NCBI GenBank assembly: GCA_902462665.1
Contig: CABQCM010000118.1
Coordinates: 1 to 5,424 of the forward strand
Source of the DNA: an uncultured Oscillospiraceae bacterium
GTDB taxonomy: Bacteria > Bacillota > Clostridia > Oscillospirales > Acutalibacteraceae
Direction: 5' to 3'
DNA length: 5,424 nucleotides
The position numbers were made by a program, and so were the translations under genes. The first letter of the stretch is position 1. The number at the start of each line of letters is the position of its first letter. Under the pieces are notes generated by a model. That model was not told the origin of the DNA, searched no databases, and saw only the letters and a list, made by a program, of their open reading frames with translations. Below, one piece after another: positions 1-5,300 of this stretch.

Positions 1-563
1 CGGGCCGTGGCCAGGGTCGCCCCCCGGGGATTGATGATATAGCAGGCATTTTTCTCCCTTTGCTGCCGCAGCAGTTCCAGAGTCACAGCCGAATCCTTTC
101 CTCCACCAATGGGAATCAAACACCCATCCAGCGGCAGGGGCTCTCCGCCATTAGGGACTGCCTCCCCCTCGGAAAAAATGGTCATAAACTCCGCCTCATC
201 GGCAGGAATGGAATTGACGTAAAAGAACTCGCCCAGGCCATAAAAATATTGCTTTTTCCACCAGGATATGCTCTTTGCATCCAACGCACCTGCGCGCACG
301 CGCACGGTAGGAGAACAAGTAATTTTCCAATAGCTGACCAGTTCAACCATACCAAGGTAAAAAATGAGCTTTTTGACCACAGCATAGTCCAACGCACGGC
401 CGGGGAAATCCTGCCTTTTGGGAATACTCCAATGAGGACGGAAGGTCTGTAGTCCCGGAATGGAAAAGGTATAGGTTATATCCAGCCGATCAGCAGATTC
501 CACCGCATCGGCGCGTTCATAAATAAATTCGGGGTATTGTTGTCTGCATTCGTTATAGGTCAT
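1..563 (-). CDS. murL: MurL-like UDP-MurNAc-L-Ala-L-Glu epimerase, N-terminal part (truncated by window edge)
   Basis: This minus-strand frame is open from ATG at 563 to the left edge (187 codons); the C-terminal part lies outside the window. MurL inverts the terminal L-Glu of UDP-MurNAc-L-Ala-L-Glu to D-Glu in the cytoplasm, an ATP-dependent alternative to glutamate racemase for peptidoglycan precursors. The family-like features seen are an N-terminal segment around YPEFIYER (10-17), FSIPGL (33-38), LGMVELVSYWK (70-80), a tryptophan pair (101-102), GLGEFFYVN (109-117), and the PP-loop ATP-binding motif PIGGGKDS (151-158) followed by VTLELL. The order of these blocks matches my recollection of MurL proteins, which are usually about 450 residues. 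The start is fixed by AGGAGG nine bases upstream; an in-frame ATG at 671 would add 36 residues but has no ribosome binding site and sits almost at the predicted transcription start. It has its own promoter and follows a terminator, so it is probably a separate unit. The alternative is another GGGKDS-type ATPase; catalytic activity is inferred. Confidence 0.78.
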   Translation of the reverse strand, partial: MTYNECRQQYPEFIYERADAVESADRLDITYTFSIPGLQTFRPHWSIPKRQDFPGRALDYAVVKKLIFYLGMVELVSYWKITCSPTVRVRAGALDAKSISWWKKQYFYGLGEFFYVNSIPADEAEFMTIFSEGEAVPNGGEPLPLDGCLIPIGGGKDSAVTLELLRQQREKNACYIINPRGATLATA

Positions 564-572
564 AAACGAGTG

Positions 573-581
573 CCTCCTTCC
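573..581 (-). promoter_or_regulatory. Ribosome binding site of murL
   Basis: On the minus strand the sequence GGAAGGAGG lies nine bases before ATG 563. It is a near-complete Shine-Dalgarno sequence and decides the start against the in-frame upstream ATG at 671, which has none. Confidence 0.85.
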
Positions 582-682
582 ACGGTCATATGCCAATCCA
601 GCGCACGCTGCAGGATATGGAGCGACTCTTACAAGACGCTGCTTGATGTATATTCCCGCGTCTTTCCCCATATTCCCAAACC

Positions 683-711
683 ATTATACCCTTCCCGGTC
701 GGTCAACGCAA
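683..711 (-). promoter_or_regulatory. Probable sigma-A promoter of murL
   Basis: The minus strand shows TTGCGT (706-711), a 17-base spacer and a perfect TATAAT (683-688). Transcription would begin near 676 and give a leader of about 113 bases before the murL ATG. The leader holds a 7-bp inverted repeat (633-639 with 658-664, 18-base loop) and a short CAGCG/CGCTG palindrome (599-610); neither is followed by a T-run, so no attenuator is called. Confidence 0.65.
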
Positions 712-723
712 GGGGAATCCTGT

Positions 724-767
724 AAAAACAACGCAAAGCGCCCCATACGGATTTCCGTTTGGAGCGC
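724..767 (-). terminator. Intrinsic terminator of the UroD-like gene
   Basis: Just after the stop codon at 789 the minus strand forms a 13-bp stem with two mismatches (755-767 with 738-750) and a four-base loop (751-754). T-rich sequence follows (TTT at 735-737, TTTTT at 724-728). The T-run is interrupted, so termination may be partial. The position, between this stop codon and the murL promoter, fits. Confidence 0.65.
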
Positions 768-788
768 CGGTTGCAGTTTTATTTCGGG

Positions 789-2027
789 TTAGCGGCTGAC
801 CTCTTCCAGCGCGATGCGCGACCAGGTCCACAGTCTTTGCGGCTCGTAGCGCACGGTGCTGATATCCTTGAGGATGAGTTCTAGACCGAGCCCATTGTCC
901 CGCGCGGCCTGTACGGTGCGGCGGATATCGGCACGAATTTCCTCCTCATCCATGGTATCCTTCGCCACCAGGGCGGGATTGGGCTTGTTACTCATGATAT
1001 ATTCTTTCGGCAGGTTTTGCGCAAAGTTTTCTCGATTGCTCCACGGACTGCAGGAAACCTTGCGAATTTTGGGCATCTTTGCGATAATATCCAGACGGTC
1101 GTCCAAACGGTCGCAGCAGCCGTAATAAATCGCGCCAAAGTATGGGAAAATACGCTGCATATAGGGTACCTCAAACTCCTCGGTGATCTTGGGAGACACC
1201 GAGGAAAAAAGCTGAGCCAAACCAAAGGCCCAAACGTTTTCCGAGGTAGGATGGTCGACGTCGCAGCCTGGACGCGGCAGGTCGTCGCAGTAAGTATGGG
1301 AACAATGACACAAATGGGTATAGCAGTCAAAAAGCCCTTGTTCATTCATTTGCTCAATCGTTGCAATCATGCCCACGGTCAGTTTCTCCATGATAGCATG
1401 CATTAATTCCGGGCGATCCATCAGCTCAATATAGCAGTTTTCCACGCCCATCCATTGGGTAATGGTATCCCACAGCCCCAGATGCAGGGTATGGCCGACC
1501 ATCTTAAAGGGAATGATGCCGTCAAACAAATCCGTAGCTTCAGCAATAATTTGCGCCTCAGCCTCTTTGTTCAGCCGCACGGTAGGGATTTTGATCTTCT
1601 CAACGTCCTCCATGCTTTCAAACTGATTCTCAAAAGACATTCCGCGCACCGCGCTCGTCTCGTCGTAGACCTTGGTTTCGTTGTGGATAGCCACGCCAAA
1701 GCCGCTGTTTTCAATTGGTCTGGCCAGAGTAATGTAAGGATCCAGCACCATGTCGGCAGGCATACGCTCCCACTTATATAAAGTTTGGCGAAGCCATGTC
1801 TCTACCCAGCGCCAATATGGGTCGCCAACCTGGCATTGCAGCGAACCGTCCACATCCATTTCATTCCATGGAATCTGGTCGATCATCAGCATCGGCCGCT
1901 GCATCTGACCTCGATTCAGGCTCAGCCACAGCTCTTTTCTCTCCTTTTGCACCGGAAGCGCCGCATATTCGGCATACCGCTTGGCCAAGGTACGCAATAC
2001 CTCTTTGTCCTGTGCTGTCAAACTCAT
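789..2027 (-). CDS. UroD/MtaA-superfamily protein (uroporphyrinogen decarboxylase-like, probable corrinoid or thiol methyltransferase type)
   Basis: The protein has 412 residues and resembles the long UroD-superfamily proteins of anaerobic bacteria, a TIM-barrel group that includes haem-pathway UroD and the MtaA/MtbA corrinoid:thiol methyltransferases. Recognisable blocks are an N-terminal helix with RYAEYAALP (17-25), RPMLMIDQIPWNE (44-56), a central VGHTLHLGLWDTI (177-189), a Cys/His-rich stretch at 235-255 (Cys 235, 240, 242, 247, 255; His 238, 241, 244), NVWAFGLAQLFSSVSP (264-279), YYGCCDRLDDRLDII (301-315), KVSCSPW (323-329), and a C-terminal KDISTVRYEPQRLW (387-400). YYGCC sits where MtaA-type enzymes carry the His-x-Cys zinc motif, which suggests zinc and thiol or cobamide chemistry, but the classic motif is absent. 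It is not convincingly HemE: no haem genes adjoin it and it is longer than the usual 350 residues. ATG 2027 was chosen because GGAGGAG lies six bases upstream; the in-frame TTG at 2042 lies just upstream of that site. The substrate is unknown, and no corrinoid protein gene is in view. Confidence 0.82.
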   Translation of the reverse strand: MSLTAQDKEVLRTLAKRYAEYAALPVQKERKELWLSLNRGQMQRPMLMIDQIPWNEMDVDGSLQCQVGDPYWRWVETWLRQTLYKWERMPADMVLDPYITLARPIENSGFGVAIHNETKVYDETSAVRGMSFENQFESMEDVEKIKIPTVRLNKEAEAQIIAEATDLFDGIIPFKMVGHTLHLGLWDTITQWMGVENCYIELMDRPELMHAIMEKLTVGMIATIEQMNEQGLFDCYTHLCHCSHTYCDDLPRPGCDVDHPTSENVWAFGLAQLFSSVSPKITEEFEVPYMQRIFPYFGAIYYGCCDRLDDRLDIIAKMPKIRKVSCSPWSNRENFAQNLPKEYIMSNKPNPALVAKDTMDEEEIRADIRRTVQAARDNGLGLELILKDISTVRYEPQRLWTWSRIALEEVSR

Positions 2028-2033
2028 TTTACT

Positions 2034-2040
2034 CTCCTCC
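2034..2040 (-). promoter_or_regulatory. Ribosome binding site of the UroD-like gene
   Basis: On the minus strand GGAGGAG lies six bases before ATG 2027. A longer reading from TTG 2042 would begin just upstream of this site and include it in the coding region, so the shorter protein starting MSLTAQ is preferred. Confidence 0.85.
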
Positions 2041-2053
2041 AAACCATCTCGTC

Positions 2054-2091
2054 ATATCGTAAGATATTTTTAACCCCATCGCCATTGTCAG
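2054..2091 (-). promoter_or_regulatory. Weak candidate promoter with a palindrome upstream of the UroD-like gene
   Basis: The minus strand reads CTGACA (2086-2091, five of six matches to TTGACA), a 17-base spacer, then AATATC (2063-2068, only three of six matches to TATAAT). A perfect inverted repeat, ATATC-TTAC-GATAT (2054-2067), covers the -10 and the predicted start. The -10 is poor, so the gene may instead be read through from vanY, whose stop codon lies about 92 bases upstream of ATG 2027 with no convincing terminator between them. Confidence 0.3.
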
Positions 2092-2119
2092 GCTGGAGTA
2101 AAAATCCGAAGAAATGATT

Positions 2120-3016
2120 TTAGTTCCCTTTGAGCCAATCAATGTATTCCTCCATGCATATGCCCTTCTCCTGCATGGTTAAGGCGTGCTTGGCCCCCAC
2201 GTAGCGATAGTGCCACGGCTCGTACGTTACCTTAGTAATCGACTGCTTCTCCTTTTCATATCGCAGAATAAAACCATACTCGGCCGCATGTTCTTTGAGC
2301 CATTTCCCTGCCTTGGTATCGGCAAAAGACGTCTCGACCGAATTAAAATCGACCGCCAGACCAAGCTGATGCTCGCTGGTGCCAGGGCGCGCGACATATT
2401 GTGCGGCGTCCGCCTCGGCCTCCGCTTGACTCAAGGAAGGATTTTCCCGCTTGGAACGATCAACGCGATTGTTATAAAGCCGATTTTGCTTGCTGTAAGA
2501 GCGGTATCCCGATACCGCCCATAAACTGACACCATCTTTTTTGGCCGCCGATACCATCGCGTTATAGGCCGAATAAGCCCGGCTATCGAGCGATTGGTCG
2601 TTACCCAATGATTTCAAATCATCCGGCTTCCAGTCCTCACCGATGGTATGATCGGGATTGACTAAAAACAGATTCCAGTCGTTAAGCTCGGCAGCAAGTT
2701 CCTCGCGAGTATACCCACCGACTTTGGAACTCGTGCTCGAGCTGATTTTGGAGGTGGTGCTGGAACTATCTTTGGAGCTTACAGTAGAGGAAGCGTCGGA
2801 GGAAGATGAGACGGCGGGCACCTTACTATCGGGAGCGGCATCCACCACCGTCGCCGTATCAGAACTGAGAACGGAGTTCCCCGCCACGCTCTGAGAAGAT
2901 CCTTCCTCCCCGACCGCCGGAGCGCTGGAACGCGTAACTAAAACAGCCAGACCTGCCACCACGGCAAAAGCGGCCAGCGTAATGAGCCCATATAATATTG
3001 TATTTTTCCTGTTCAT
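2120..3016 (-). CDS. VanY-type D-alanyl-D-alanine carboxypeptidase (peptidase M15B), membrane anchored
   Basis: The 298-residue protein is a zinc D,D-carboxypeptidase that removes the terminal D-Ala from peptidoglycan stem peptides outside the membrane. Residues 8-27 form one hydrophobic segment with a positive N-terminus (MNRK), giving a signal anchor. Residues 68-98 are a Ser/Thr-rich spacer that probably spans the wall. The VanY domain (about 110-295) shows SGYRS (169-173), SEHQLGLAVD (214-223) with zinc ligands His216 and Asp223, and EPWH (266-269) with catalytic Glu266 and zinc ligand His269. All key residues are present, so it should be active. ATG 3016 was chosen because AGGTGAT lies five bases upstream; the GTG at 3025 falls inside that site. 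It has its own promoter in the long gap upstream. No vanR/S/H/A/X genes adjoin it, so it is a housekeeping or wall-remodelling enzyme rather than evidence of glycopeptide resistance. L,D- or endopeptidase specificity within M15B cannot be excluded. Confidence 0.92.
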   Translation of the reverse strand: MNRKNTILYGLITLAAFAVVAGLAVLVTRSSAPAVGEEGSSQSVAGNSVLSSDTATVVDAAPDSKVPAVSSSSDASSTVSSKDSSSTTSKISSSTSSKVGGYTREELAAELNDWNLFLVNPDHTIGEDWKPDDLKSLGNDQSLDSRAYSAYNAMVSAAKKDGVSLWAVSGYRSYSKQNRLYNNRVDRSKRENPSLSQAEAEADAAQYVARPGTSEHQLGLAVDFNSVETSFADTKAGKWLKEHAAEYGFILRYEKEKQSITKVTYEPWHYRYVGAKHALTMQEKGICMEEYIDWLKGN

Positions 3017-3020
3017 TATT

Positions 3021-3027
3021 ATCACCT
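3021..3027 (-). promoter_or_regulatory. Ribosome binding site of the vanY-type gene
   Basis: On the minus strand AGGTGAT lies five bases before ATG 3016. The sequence contains the GTG at 3025, which a longest-frame reading would take as the start; the site makes ATG 3016 the better choice. Confidence 0.75.
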
Positions 3028-3076
3028 AATCTTTTCCACGCAAAAAGGTCCCTTTCTATCGAGATTGACACGAGGT

Positions 3077-3119
3077 TGCGCTATATCAAATTACCGCAAA
3101 AAAGAACAAAGATAGCGCA
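3077..3119. repeat. 8-bp inverted repeat in the vanY leader
   Basis: TGCGCTAT (3077-3084) and ATAGCGCA (3112-3119) are perfect complements separated by 27 bases. They lie between the predicted transcription start and the ribosome binding site of the vanY-type gene, so they could form a stem in the leader RNA or a spaced DNA-binding site. No T-run follows, so it is not a terminator. Confidence 0.35.
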
Positions 3120-3194
3120 TAACAATTTTCTCACACCAGCATCTCTCATTTGGAACGTTGTTGTTCTATTGGCGGTAACATTATATCAAACCGC
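3082..3194 (-). repeat. Imperfect direct repeat of a promoter-like motif, 100 bases apart
   Basis: On the minus strand GCGGTTTGATATA (3182-3194) recurs as GCGGTAATTTGATATA (3082-3097), the same 13 bases with a three-base insertion. The TTTGATATA cores (3182-3190 and 3082-3090) are exactly 100 bases apart. The upstream copy is the -10 of the best vanY promoter; the downstream copy could be a second promoter or a shared protein-binding site. Confidence 0.4.
3180..3188 (-). promoter_or_regulatory. Extended -10 promoter for the vanY-type gene
   Basis: The minus strand reads TGATATAAT, a perfect -10 (3180-3185) with the TG extension one base upstream, which can replace a good -35. The -35 position at 17 bases (TTTTAT) is poor. 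Transcription would start near 3173, giving a leader of about 157 bases before ATG 3016. A second, weaker TGATATAGC lies 100 bases downstream. Confidence 0.5.
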
Positions 3195-3285
3195 GCCATA
3201 GAATAAAAGCGTATTTTGAGAAATAAACCATGGCGAATCAAAGATATTGCCTGCCCCCTCGTATATTTCAAACAAGCTTTTGCAT

Positions 3286-3324
3286 AAAAAGCACCCCCTC
3301 CCTATTTATAATAGGAAATGGAGG
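3286..3324 (-). terminator. Possible second hairpin terminator upstream of vanY
   Basis: On the minus strand CCTATT-ATA-AATAGG (3301-3315) forms a perfect 6-bp stem, extended by CCTC/GAGG (3321-3324 with 3297-3300) across a five-base bulge. TTTTT (3286-3290) follows after a six-base gap. The gap and the AT-rich stem make it weak. It could back up the dockerin-gene terminator 50 bases upstream or act as a leader element if a promoter exists between them. Confidence 0.3.
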
Positions 3325-3376
3325 CATCGTTTCTATATGCGGGCTTCCATCAAATTTGCATCAAATCGACTCAATC

Positions 3377-3414
3377 AAAAACCGACAGGAACGTATTGCC
3401 CCTGTCCCTGTCGG
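3377..3414 (-). terminator. Intrinsic terminator of the dockerin gene
   Basis: On the minus strand, about 25 bases after the dockerin stop codon, CCGACAGG (3407-3414) pairs perfectly with CCTGTCGG (3382-3389) and is followed at once by TTTTT (3377-3381). An inner AC/GT pairing may lengthen the stem. This ends the degV-dockerin unit. Confidence 0.85.
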
Positions 3415-3440
3415 CTTTCAAACAATCAAATATATTCCTT

Positions 3441-4199
3441 TTAAAATTCTGCAACCAACCCAACGCTATATTGTAAAATCAACAAAGCGTCGACTGCGTC
3501 AACCTTTCCATCAAAATTAGTGTCGGCAGCGCACCATTTCAATCCATCCAGCTCAACGAGCTGAACGGAATGCTGAAGCGCCAGCAATGCGTCCGCAGCG
3601 TCAATGTTACGACTGCCATCAATATCCCCTGCGATAAACAACAATGTGGTGATTTCCTGCGAGTCCATATACAGAGTCAAGACAGCGCCGGTTGGCACCA
3701 CATCCTCGGGAGCAAGCGCATTACCATCCATCGTTATGGCGGCAACCTCCTGCGTTACGCCAAGCTGCTGCAAAAGCTGGGCACAGGTAATATCCAGCTT
3801 GATCGCCATACAGCCCTGCGCAGCAGCAGCGCCAAAGGTAAAAGCAAACGAAGATGGATTGGCAACATTGTCCCCGCCGAGGGTTACAACATAGCTTCCC
3901 TGCACGCGCTCGGAATCAATCGGGAAAGAGCGGCGGTTGATTCCCTGCGTCACATCCTCCCACTGGCCGACGTAAAGAATTTCTCCCTCCGCCGCACCAT
4001 CCCGACGTTGGCACAGCACGGTCACAAGCTGGTCCTCACCCGGACTTTGGCAGAAAAACACGACATCGACCTGCTCTTGCGCCTGCAAAACGCTAATGAC
4101 CTGCACCGCAGGTGCATTCTCTTGCGCTGCCACCGCCCCAGTGATTGAAATAAGCAACAGACCAATGCATACAAAGAACGAAAAAATACGCTGTTTCAA
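3441..4199 (-). CDS. Small secreted protein with a C-terminal type I dockerin domain
   Basis: The protein has 252 residues. Residues 1-25 are a signal peptide (MKQR, a hydrophobic core, cleavage near AVAA), so it is exported. Residues 30-123 look like a beta-sandwich (alternating hydrophobic strands, ending GSYVVTLGGDNVANPSSFAFTF in two adjoining strands), and 130-190 like the small domain that often precedes dockerins in Oscillospiraceae proteins. Residues 191-250 form a type I dockerin: loop 1 with Asp192, Asp194, Ser196, Asn198 and Asp203, and loop 2 with Asp226, Asn228, Asp230, Lys232 and Asp237, each followed by an ALLxLQxSV helix. Dockerins bind calcium and dock to cohesin modules of a scaffoldin. 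No glycoside hydrolase or peptidase domain is present, so the cargo role is unknown. The start is TTG at 4199, supported by GGGAGGA seven bases upstream and by the signal peptide directly after it. It lies 63 bases after degV with no terminator between, suggesting cotranscription. Confidence 0.88.
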   Translation of the reverse strand: MKQRIFSFFVCIGLLLISITGAVAAQENAPAVQVISVLQAQEQVDVVFFCQSPGEDQLVTVLCQRRDGAAEGEILYVGQWEDVTQGINRRSFPIDSERVQGSYVVTLGGDNVANPSSFAFTFGAAAAQGCMAIKLDITCAQLLQQLGVTQEVAAITMDGNALAPEDVVPTGAVLTLYMDSQEITTLLFIAGDIDGSRNIDAADALLALQHSVQLVELDGLKWCAADTNFDGKVDAVDALLILQYSVGLVAEF

Positions 4200-4206
4200 A
4201 AAGAAA

Positions 4207-4213
4207 TCCTCCC
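4207..4213 (-). promoter_or_regulatory. Ribosome binding site selecting a TTG start
   Basis: On the minus strand GGGAGGA lies seven bases before TTG 4199. No ATG or GTG start gives the signal peptide, so this site is what supports the rare start codon of the dockerin gene. Confidence 0.8.
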
Positions 4214-4262
4214 TGGAAATAAAAGAATCAAAAGGTTACGGCAACTCGTTTCCATCTTTCGC

Positions 4263-5153
4263 TCACTTTTTCAAGGGTGTTTTCCGCACAAACAGAACCC
4301 CCACCGTGCCAGGCCCGCAATGAGCCGAGATAACACACCCGGCATGGGTTACATGCACCTCTTGAAAATATCCCGTTTCCTGTACCTGACGCACCACCGC
4401 ATCCTCCATCGGTTGCGGCATGCCCGAATGAGTCACAAAAACCCAGCGCGGGTCAATATCCTCCAAATCCCGCAGCTTGTCCATTGTATAATTATGCTGA
4501 CAAACCGGCAAAGCGCCGCGGTATTTTTTTGATACGCCCATAACGCCATCCGCAACCTGAATCGAGGGCTTAATTTTCAACAAATTGGCGCCAAAGGCCG
4601 CCACAGCCGAACAACGGCCGCCCGAGCGGAGATACTCGATAGCGTCAATGACAAAGGACGCGTCAACCCGCGAAACCAGTTCCTTGGCCCGAGAGGCGAT
4701 ATCCGACGCCGAAAGCCCTTGCGCGGCCATTTCCGCAGCATGAACGACAACCAAACCAATACCGGTGGACAAATTGCGTGAATCGACCACGAAAACATCT
4801 TCGTATGGCTCAGCCGCAATGCATGCGTTTTGGTGAGTACTTGACATCTCGCTACTTAAATTGATGTGCACCACCGCTTTTCCCTGCGAACTCAGCCGTG
4901 CAAACAAAGCGGTATAATCCTCAATATTGGCCGCGCTTGAGCGAGCCAGCTTGCCAGTACGAGAGTAGTAATCGTACAGCGCCTGCGGTTGAACATCCAC
5001 GCCGTCGCGGTAAGTCTTTCCGTCCATTTCGACATAAAGAGGGACGACCTCAATACCAAATCGCGCAATTAATTCTGGGGAAAGATCCACCGTGCTGTCT
5101 GTAGTAATGACAACCTCTTTGGGCCGGTGTGTCAGTCTGCTTCCAGTAAACAT
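4263..5153 (-). CDS. DegV family fatty acid-binding protein (FakB-like)
   Basis: The 296-residue protein has the typical DegV length and architecture. DegV/FakB proteins hold a free fatty acid and present it to the kinase FakA (DAK2 family), yielding acyl-phosphate for phospholipid synthesis in the cytoplasm. Visible motifs are TTDSTVDL (17-24), RSSAAN (71-76, at the usual TSQPS position), LSSEMSSTHQNA (99-110), VVDSRNLSTGIG (122-133), LRSGGR (175-180), and HCGPGTVG (278-285), where His278 corresponds to the conserved lipid-contacting histidine. No fakA lies in the window, and many genomes have several DegV paralogues, so the ligand is unknown. ATG 5153 is the first ATG/GTG/TTG after an in-frame stop, but its ribosome binding site is poor (AGG directly adjoins the ATG). 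The frame stays open upstream for 27 codons without a standard start. It has a good promoter and probably leads the operon with the dockerin gene. Confidence 0.92.
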   Translation of the reverse strand: MFTGSRLTHRPKEVVITTDSTVDLSPELIARFGIEVVPLYVEMDGKTYRDGVDVQPQALYDYYSRTGKLARSSAANIEDYTALFARLSSQGKAVVHINLSSEMSSTHQNACIAAEPYEDVFVVDSRNLSTGIGLVVVHAAEMAAQGLSASDIASRAKELVSRVDASFVIDAIEYLRSGGRCSAVAAFGANLLKIKPSIQVADGVMGVSKKYRGALPVCQHNYTMDKLRDLEDIDPRWVFVTHSGMPQPMEDAVVRQVQETGYFQEVHVTHAGCVISAHCGPGTVGVLFVRKTPLKK

Positions 5154-5251
5154 CCTAATTTTTTCATGCTGCCAGCATGCGAGGCCAATACCATTTGCGG
5201 TATCAATATACCATCGCCCCCGGGCAAACCGTATCCTTTAAAAGTTCAAGC

Positions 5252-5276
5252 ATAACGACCGCTCTGCGGTCATTAT
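5252..5276. promoter_or_regulatory. Operator-like inverted repeat overlapping the degV promoter
   Basis: Arms of 11 bp (5252-5262 and 5266-5276) with one mismatch flank a three-base centre; the inner 6 bp (GACCGC-AGA-GCGGTC on the minus strand) are perfect. The repeat covers most of the -10 box and the predicted transcription start near 5266. Since the start would lie inside the repeat, it suits a repressor binding site better than an RNA hairpin. Confidence 0.5.
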
Positions 5277-5300
5277 ATCATGGATGACGAAAAAAAACAA
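5272..5300 (-). promoter_or_regulatory. Probable sigma-A promoter of degV
   Basis: The minus strand reads TTGTTT (5295-5300), a 17-base spacer containing most of a T-run, the extension TG, and a perfect TATAAT (5272-5277). The predicted start near 5266 gives a leader of about 113 bases before ATG 5153. The TGATATAAT string is identical to that of the vanY promoter. Confidence 0.65.

Larger units (their letters stand above)
3017..3440. other. 424-base AT-rich intergenic region with regulatory signals, no gene
   Basis: No frame here on either strand has both a ribosome binding site and protein-like content. Read on the minus strand, it holds in order the terminator of the dockerin gene (3377-3414), a second hairpin followed by TTTTT (3286-3324), a 6-bp inverted repeat (3276-3281 with 3287-3292), an extended -10 promoter (3180-3188), a promoter-like direct repeat, and an 8-bp inverted repeat (3077-3084 with 3112-3119) in the predicted vanY leader. 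The heptamer GAGGGGG also occurs twice on the minus strand, exactly 40 bases apart (3294-3300 and 3254-3260). Confidence 0.7.

Noticed and set aside
60..452. 130-codon plus-strand open frame opposite murL
   Set aside because: The minus strand encodes the conserved GGGKDS protein with a strong ribosome binding site; the plus frame shows no domain.
789..2027. Calling the UroD-superfamily protein HemE (uroporphyrinogen decarboxylase of haem synthesis)
   Set aside because: It is longer than HemE, carries a different Cys-containing motif, and has no haem-pathway neighbours.
2101..2121. AAAATC/GATTTT inverted repeat at the vanY stop as a terminator
   Set aside because: The stem is short, almost all A:T, and overlaps the stop codon; too weak to call.
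2658..2894. Plus-strand open frame rich in Leu-Glu-Leu opposite vanY
   Set aside because: It is the antisense of the Ser-rich linker of the VanY protein; low complexity on one strand produces the open frame on the other, and it lacks a ribosome binding site.
2120..3016. Reading the VanY-type protein as a vancomycin resistance determinant
   Set aside because: VanY-domain D,D-carboxypeptidases are common housekeeping enzymes, and no vanHAX or vanRS genes flank it.
3112..3139. Resemblance of the plus strand around GCGCATAACAATTTTCTCAC to the E. coli lac operator
   Set aside because: The match is partial, the flanking half-site is not kept, and no lac-type gene or vector sequence surrounds it; chance similarity in an AT-rich leader.
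3570..4148. 192-codon plus-strand open frame opposite the dockerin gene
   Set aside because: It is antisense to a gene with clear signal peptide and dockerin motifs, has no recognisable domain and no ribosome binding site.
5166..5254. 29-codon plus-strand frame starting ATG 5166
   Set aside because: No ribosome binding site, lies antisense to the degV leader, and ends inside the operator-like repeat.
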